This document shows, one piece after another, positions 18,285-22,021 of a stretch of DNA of 22,021 bases (the first letter of the stretch is position 1; the number at the start of each line of letters is the position of its first letter). Under the pieces are notes generated by a model that saw nothing but the letters and a program-made list of their open reading frames with translations, made no database searches and had not been told where the DNA came from. The translations under genes and the position numbers were made by a program. Origin of the DNA: Lingula anatina (lineage: Eukaryota; Brachiopoda; Lingulata; Lingulida; Lingulidae); NCBI RefSeq assembly GCF_001039355.2, contig NW_019775971.1:99202-121222 (forward strand). The letters are read 5' to 3'.

Positions 18285-21200
18285 CTGTCAAATACAGATA
18301 CCGCAATGGAAATGGGAATAAAGCACACCCAAATTGGCCACATCAGTATGCTGCATTCATGTGAAGGCATTAACGTATACTGAAAGCGTGTGCCAGTAAA
18401 AGATATTGGTCGTTTAATTAGCATCTCTAGGACAAATATGTTGATTTAGGGACCATTCAGACCGAGAAGAGCCAAGAGCTAGATAGGCCGCGTCAAATTT
18501 TGACCGGTTAAATTGAGCCGAGATTTAATTACTGTGCCCCTGCAGGGACGACGAGTGGGTAGGCGTCTGAGAGGCAGAGAGACCATTACAGGATTAAGCG
18601 GTCTTCCTTTTATGTTGGTCCGCCATATTTAGGTCGCAGCCTAGATAGCACTCGGCTCTTCTCGATCTGAATGGGACCTTATATAAAATTCATATCTACT
18701 TCTTCAAATAAAGCTCCTATGTATGAAACAAGAAAAAAAGTATGCAAAAACTATAAACTAAAACTATAAACAAAAACTAAATTATTGTCATCCAATGTAC
18801 AATCAGATGGCAGCACTGTTTAAGATATATATTGATAACTGGGACTGTTGATGCTTACCAGTAAGACTGTGATTATAGTACCTAGTGAAGCGCCCACTGA
18901 TATTGCGGCAATAGTTGTTGGTTTCATATCTGCATTGGATTGCGCTCCAAGCTTGGAAAAAGAACAATTAAGGATTTGAAAAAAAACAAAAACATTATAT
19001 GTGTCGTCATTAGAAAAGCGAATATAGGTCTAAGGTTAAAAACGTCTTGTAATGTCAAAAAGAGAAAACGTTAATTGCAAATACCTAATTGAAAAAAAAA
19101 TGTAATAAGGGTACAGTGTAAATGTACTGCATTGCATTATGCTGTGTAAATGGTGTTAAAACAATAGCCTTTTAAAATTGGAACTGACCGAACTGTTTAA
19201 GCTACTTGGAGACGTTAACTCTTCGGTAGATTGCGTGAATCCATGATACGTTGTCTTGAAGTCCGACGTCGGCGGGGCGTCGGTAGTTGCTTGGGTAGTT
19301 TCTGTTACTGTTGTCATCTCTGTGGTGGTGATACACTGCTGCGACGAGTAGTTGAGCGCAAGCGTGTCGTCAATAAACGAAATAACGCACTGTCCCAGGT
19401 TACCCTCTAAGTCCCCGGCATTAATGGTGACACGTGGGTTACAACACGTAGCTCTGAATTATAACAAAATTGTTAAATAATTGATGTGAAATACACACAA
19501 AAAAATTGAATACTAAAAATACTAAAAATTAATTTTGGGTGGGGACCCCCCCCCCAGGGTGACCCTTTTATCACGGAAAATACACCAAATATCCTATCTG
19601 AAAAAAAAAGAGCTAAATCACATACGTAATGTTGACGTTGATGAAGTTTTTATCCCCCACGGAGAAATTAGAAATCAAAGGAATCGCTGCACTTATCCCG
19701 CCGGCGTTCAGGGTTGCCAGGCCAGAGTCGGTATCCCGAGCCTCTGCCACGGCGCTCCATCGGTATAAACGGCAGACACAGGGGTTGATTTGCGCCGCTG
19801 TGCAGTTCCCGTCTACTGAGATCAGGGTACACGATGGAGGCTCTCTGTCGGGCGGCTGAATGAATGGTAAAAAGTTGAAATTTTAATTTTAAAAAAAAAT
19901 CATTTATTATATGCAGGATTTATAATAATAAAATGATATATTTTTAAATATAAAATATGATAAAAAGCAATACATTATAAACAACAAAATAGCATCAAAC
20001 ATAATTGAAAGGGTCCCACTAACGGGTACTTTCGTTTCCCATTAGAGCCACTTTTTATTCCCGAATTTCGTAAAACATTCATATTGTATGTCGTGATTCG
20101 TGAAGCACCCCATTCCCGTGACTCCTAAATGCAGCATTCTCTGCCCTTCGAGAAACGAAATCGTTATACCCAGTGATTCGTGATTTTCAGGATTTTCGAC
20201 GCACATTATCAGTGAGATATGAATCAAGTTTTATTTACCGTGACTTAATTGTTAATCGATGGTTTTATTTCCCGTGAAGCACGATCACTACCCTCCCCCC
20301 CCCCCAAAAAAAAAGGGAGCCTCAATTTACAGCGTTTTACACTGTAAATGACGAACTTTAATTTACAGTTAAGCAAACAATATAAAGTTATTTCAGTTAT
20401 GTAGAGGAGCCGCCCGTCAATGATTATCAATGATAACTTCAAGGTGTCAAGATTAAGTAATCAAGATTGTGACTGCATCTACATATAAGCATTCTGATTT
20501 AAGGCTGTATTCCCAGAGCTTTTAGATCGATCTATCCCCGCGGGGAGTCTCACTAGATTACTGTCAGATAATCTGGCTTAAATGTCCGTCCCGCCTACTA
20601 CAAGCTGTAAGGGGGTAATTAACTTTTGTGTCCGCTTGGCTGACAGCTATTTAGCGTGAACCCCCAGGGAGTTAGGTCGATCTAAAGTAGATCGATCTAA
20701 TCTCTGGAAATGGGGTCTAAGACTTTAACTAGCATAAAGTGTCAAATACTTAGTTCTATGAGTGTTTACGCTTTTAAAAAGTCACCAGTTGCCAAGTACT
20801 ACAGCGTTGCAATGTTTACCTTAAGCGTGGTCGGTCTCCTCGTGACTGATACTGTCTTCACACTTAACTGTCGGTCGTTTGTATCTCCACCCTTAAGGCC
20901 TGCAGAGAACGTCACCCTGAAAAAACGCTGTAAATGATTAACGACTGAATATGCTGCGAAAAGTCGATTGACGTGACGTTAAACAACACAGTGGCATCTC
21001 TTGACCAAGATAAACAAGCACCTGTCAGAAAATGTCAGATTTCTAGGACATGCCCTGCAATCAAAATATTTCAAGTTATGATTTTAACAGGGATGATCAA
21101 ACTTTAGTCATCATATCTATTGACAATTAAATGGACACTCTGGCCATATGTATCACCCCAAAAAACGCAAGGGGTTTAGTCATCATTATAAAAACGTTGT

Positions 21201-21695
21201 TAGACGTTGTTATTGCTAGAGCATTTTTTCTTTCACAATGACCGCATTCAGCTTCACACATCGTACTAGCTGTGTCGGTCCAGCTCTGTGGAATCAACTT
21301 CATTGTCTGACACGACTCCTCGAGGTGGCAGGGGGTACTTAACTATAGTGTGCTCATTAAACCGATTCCACTGATTGCACTTTAGCGAGGATCCCTGGCA
21401 GAGTTTGAACGACCCAGCCAGTACGATGTGTGTACATGTATCTGAATGCGTCCTATGACGATTTTTAACTTCTACTGGTGAAATATCTGACAGTACCTTG
21501 TAATCTGTACAGCAGAGCCACCAGAAATGGTAAACGAGCCTGTCTTATTCTCTCCTTGTTTTAGCACAAATGATTGCGTTAAGGGGGGCCTCAGAAGATG
21601 TTTATCGTCAGTGGCGTTAACTTCAAACTGTCCGTCAGCTCCAACATTTGTCAAGGTGAATCTTATCAGCATGGACTCATGAACAAAAAGAGTGC
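18135..21695 (-). CDS. vWA7/hemicentin-like type I membrane protein, 3' six exons (5' end outside window)
   Basis: Exons 21497-21695, 20820-20916, 19626-19855, 19189-19453, 18859-18951 and 18135-18284 join in phases 2, 0, 2, 0 and 0 to 343 residues. Visible residues 1-98 resemble the beta-rich module after vWA domains (LIRFTLTNVGADGQFEV). Residues 99-200 carry PPSC at 104-107 and a D-x-DSGL motif (139-144), with CC at 178-179, as in the Cys module of vWA7-like proteins. A Thr/Ser-rich stalk follows (about 213-275). A helix (276-299, TIAAISVGASLGTIITVLL to VLYVV) spans the membrane, then KK and a tail of 44 residues ending HELYDI. Seven N-glycosylation sequons fit an extracellular face. A vWA domain upstream is expected but not seen. 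Ligand and function unknown. Confidence 0.75.
18446..18681. mobile_element. Harbinger-like MITE with TTA duplications, copy 2
   Basis: Bases 18449-18678 (230 bp) are the counterpart of 10122-10346, with TTA on both sides (18446-18448, 18679-18681) and the same inverted ends. It sits in the last intron of the minus-strand gene. Confidence 0.75.
18859..18951 (-). CDS. vWA7-like gene, fifth visible exon: membrane helix
   Basis: Acceptor TTCTTTTTCCAAG|, donor TTACTG|GTAAGC. 31 codons, LGAQSNADMKPTT followed by most of the membrane helix. Copy 1 of the duplication stops exactly at this donor, so this exon has no counterpart there. Confidence 0.8.
19189..19453 (-). CDS. vWA7-like gene, fourth visible exon: end of Cys module and Thr/Ser stalk
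   Basis: Acceptor TATAATTCAG|; donor AGTTCG|GTCAGT, phase 0. It encodes ATCCNPRVTINAGDLEGN, two further Cys, and a stalk rich in Thr, Ser and Pro, probably O-glycosylated. An alternative donor, TCTCCAA|GTAGCT, with an acceptor seven bases inside the next exon would also keep frame. Confidence 0.75.
19626..19855 (-). CDS. vWA7-like gene, third visible exon: Cys module
   Basis: Acceptor CATTCATTCAG|, donor ATTAC|GTATGT, phase 0 in and 2 out. It encodes residues 99-174: PPDREPPSC, CVC, the D-x-DSGL motif, and the sequon NFS. The Thr completed at the junction makes NIT followed by ATCC. Confidence 0.8.
19856..20819. other. Intron of vWA7-like gene with repeats
   Basis: No exon was supported. 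At 20030-20290 the motif CGTGA, in forms such as GTGATTCGTGA and CCCGTGA, recurs about six times. A C-run followed by an A-run lies at about 20295-20314. At 20521-20534 and 20688-20700 TTAGATCGATCTA-type palindromes bracket about 180 bp with a CCCCGCGGGG palindrome, possibly another foldback element. Confidence 0.45.
20820..20916 (-). CDS. vWA7-like gene, second visible exon (97 nt)
   Basis: Acceptor TTTTTTCAG|, donor CTTAAG|GTAAAC. It begins with one base completing Arg66 and encodes residues 67-98 (VTFSAGLKGG to RRPTTLK). It fits between neighbours in both phase and sense: the VTFSAG..SV strand pair precedes the PPD..PPSC module. This exon lies antisense to an open plus-strand frame at 20710-20937 that has no other support. 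Confidence 0.65.
20917..21496. other. Intron of vWA7-like gene, nothing recognised
   Basis: 580 bp between two phase-compatible exons. No repeats shared with the rest of the window and no further exon were found. Confidence 0.4.
21497..21695 (-). CDS. vWA7-like gene, first visible exon
   Basis: Acceptor TAACTTTCAG|, donor ACAAG|GTACTG, phase 1 in and phase 2 out. It encodes residues 1-65 of the visible part, with the beta-sandwich-like LIRFTLTNVGADGQFEV and two sequons (NAT, NKT). Confidence 0.75.
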
Positions 21696-22021
21696 CTGAA
21701 AGTTAGAATTTTCTAATGACATTCTCATTTATTTCATGTTTATATCAAAGGAGTTGCAAAGCTTGTTCGTGAATATGACACGTGAGAAGTCCAAAAGTCT
21801 TTAATAAAAGTTTTTTTTTTGTTTTTGTAATTGTTTTTGTCATTATGAATGTTATATGTAATTTAGGTAAATGATGTTAAAACTCTAATCAATTGTGGGT
21901 GACTTGCTAAGACACAATAAATCGTCATTTTAATGTTTTAGTGGGGACTTTGCACACTTTCGGGTTGAATTGCTGAGAAAACTGGTTGCCAGTAGGGCAT
22001 GCGGTGGGGGGGGGGGGGGGG
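21696..22021. other. Right flank, intron expected; ends in G-run
   Basis: The acceptor at 21696-21697 means the minus-strand gene continues upstream, but no exon was found in these 326 bp. The window ends in 16 consecutive G (22006-22021), which may be a sequencing or contig-end artefact. Confidence 0.4.

Larger units (their letters stand above)
10535..18857. repeat. Tandem segmental duplication, copy 2
   Basis: The block is collinear with 454-10527. It is shorter because the 2.6 to 2.7-kb block of copy 1 is absent: the A module near 11500 fuses features of the copy-1 modules at 1409 and 4160. It has its own insertions: a LINE fragment (about 13943-14768 overall), a TTAA element (15215-15586) and a short tandem expansion near 16384-16415. 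Unlike copy 1, it continues at its right edge into the full minus-strand gene. Confidence 0.9.

Noticed and set aside
18696-18716. Alternative last exon of the receptor gene (ELYLKK and stop), with a pyrimidine-rich acceptor
   Set aside because: It keeps frame, but the exon at 18135-18284 completes the membrane helix and carries a conserved tail; it can only be a minor alternative.
20710-20937. A 75-residue plus-strand frame
   Set aside because: It lies opposite the phase-compatible receptor exon at 20820-20916, and no plus-strand splice partner or motif was seen.
22006-22021. G-run at the right edge as a telomere or regulatory G-tract
   Set aside because: A plain homopolymer at the end of the sequence, more likely a contig-end artefact.

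Overview
This is eukaryotic, AT-rich DNA with multi-exon genes, GT-AG introns of about 100 to 1,400 bp, a TATA-box promoter and many small transposon relics. The best guess is a marine invertebrate, probably a mollusc or other lophotrochozoan, with a lancelet possible. The guess rests on the style of the genes (a vWA7/hemicentin-like receptor, small secreted Cys-rich proteins) and of the repeats. No rRNA, tRNA, CRISPR or bacterial operon structure was seen.

The window is dominated by a tandem segmental duplication. Copy 1 runs from about 454 to 10527 and copy 2 from about 10535 to 18857; the seam holds a few unmatched bases and one ambiguous base (n at 10533). Each copy contains, in order: (i) an upstream array of related modules with an E-box-like core; (ii) a TATA box (5473 / 12682) and a short non-coding first exon; (iii) a plus-strand gene of five coding exons (CDS 5924-8396 and 13202-16712). 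This gene encodes a 271-residue secreted precursor with a signal peptide, a short propeptide ending in a furin-type RQKR site, and a basic mature protein of 230 residues with ten cysteines. I do not recognise its family. The two proteins differ at six positions. (iv) Tail-to-tail with it lies the 3' end of a minus-strand gene.

The minus-strand gene is whole, as far as the window goes, only next to copy 2. Six exons between 21695 and 18135 join in compatible phases and encode 343 residues of a type I membrane protein: vWA7/hemicentin-like extracellular modules, a Thr/Ser-rich stalk, one membrane helix and a 44-residue cytoplasmic tail. Its start lies beyond the right edge. Copy 1 keeps only an orphan last exon (9807-9956), because the seam falls at the splice donor of the membrane-helix exon.

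The two copies differ by discrete insertions that date events relative to the duplication. Copy 1 alone has a 2.6 to 2.7-kb block with a dead Tc1/mariner-like transposase and a 79-bp inverted insertion with flanking direct repeats. Copy 2 alone has a 5'-truncated LINE fragment, a 372-bp TTAA-flanked element whose empty site is preserved in copy 1, and an intact foldback element. Both share a Harbinger-like MITE with TTA target duplications. All exon structures come from reading frames, splice phases and comparison of the copies; there is no transcript evidence here.
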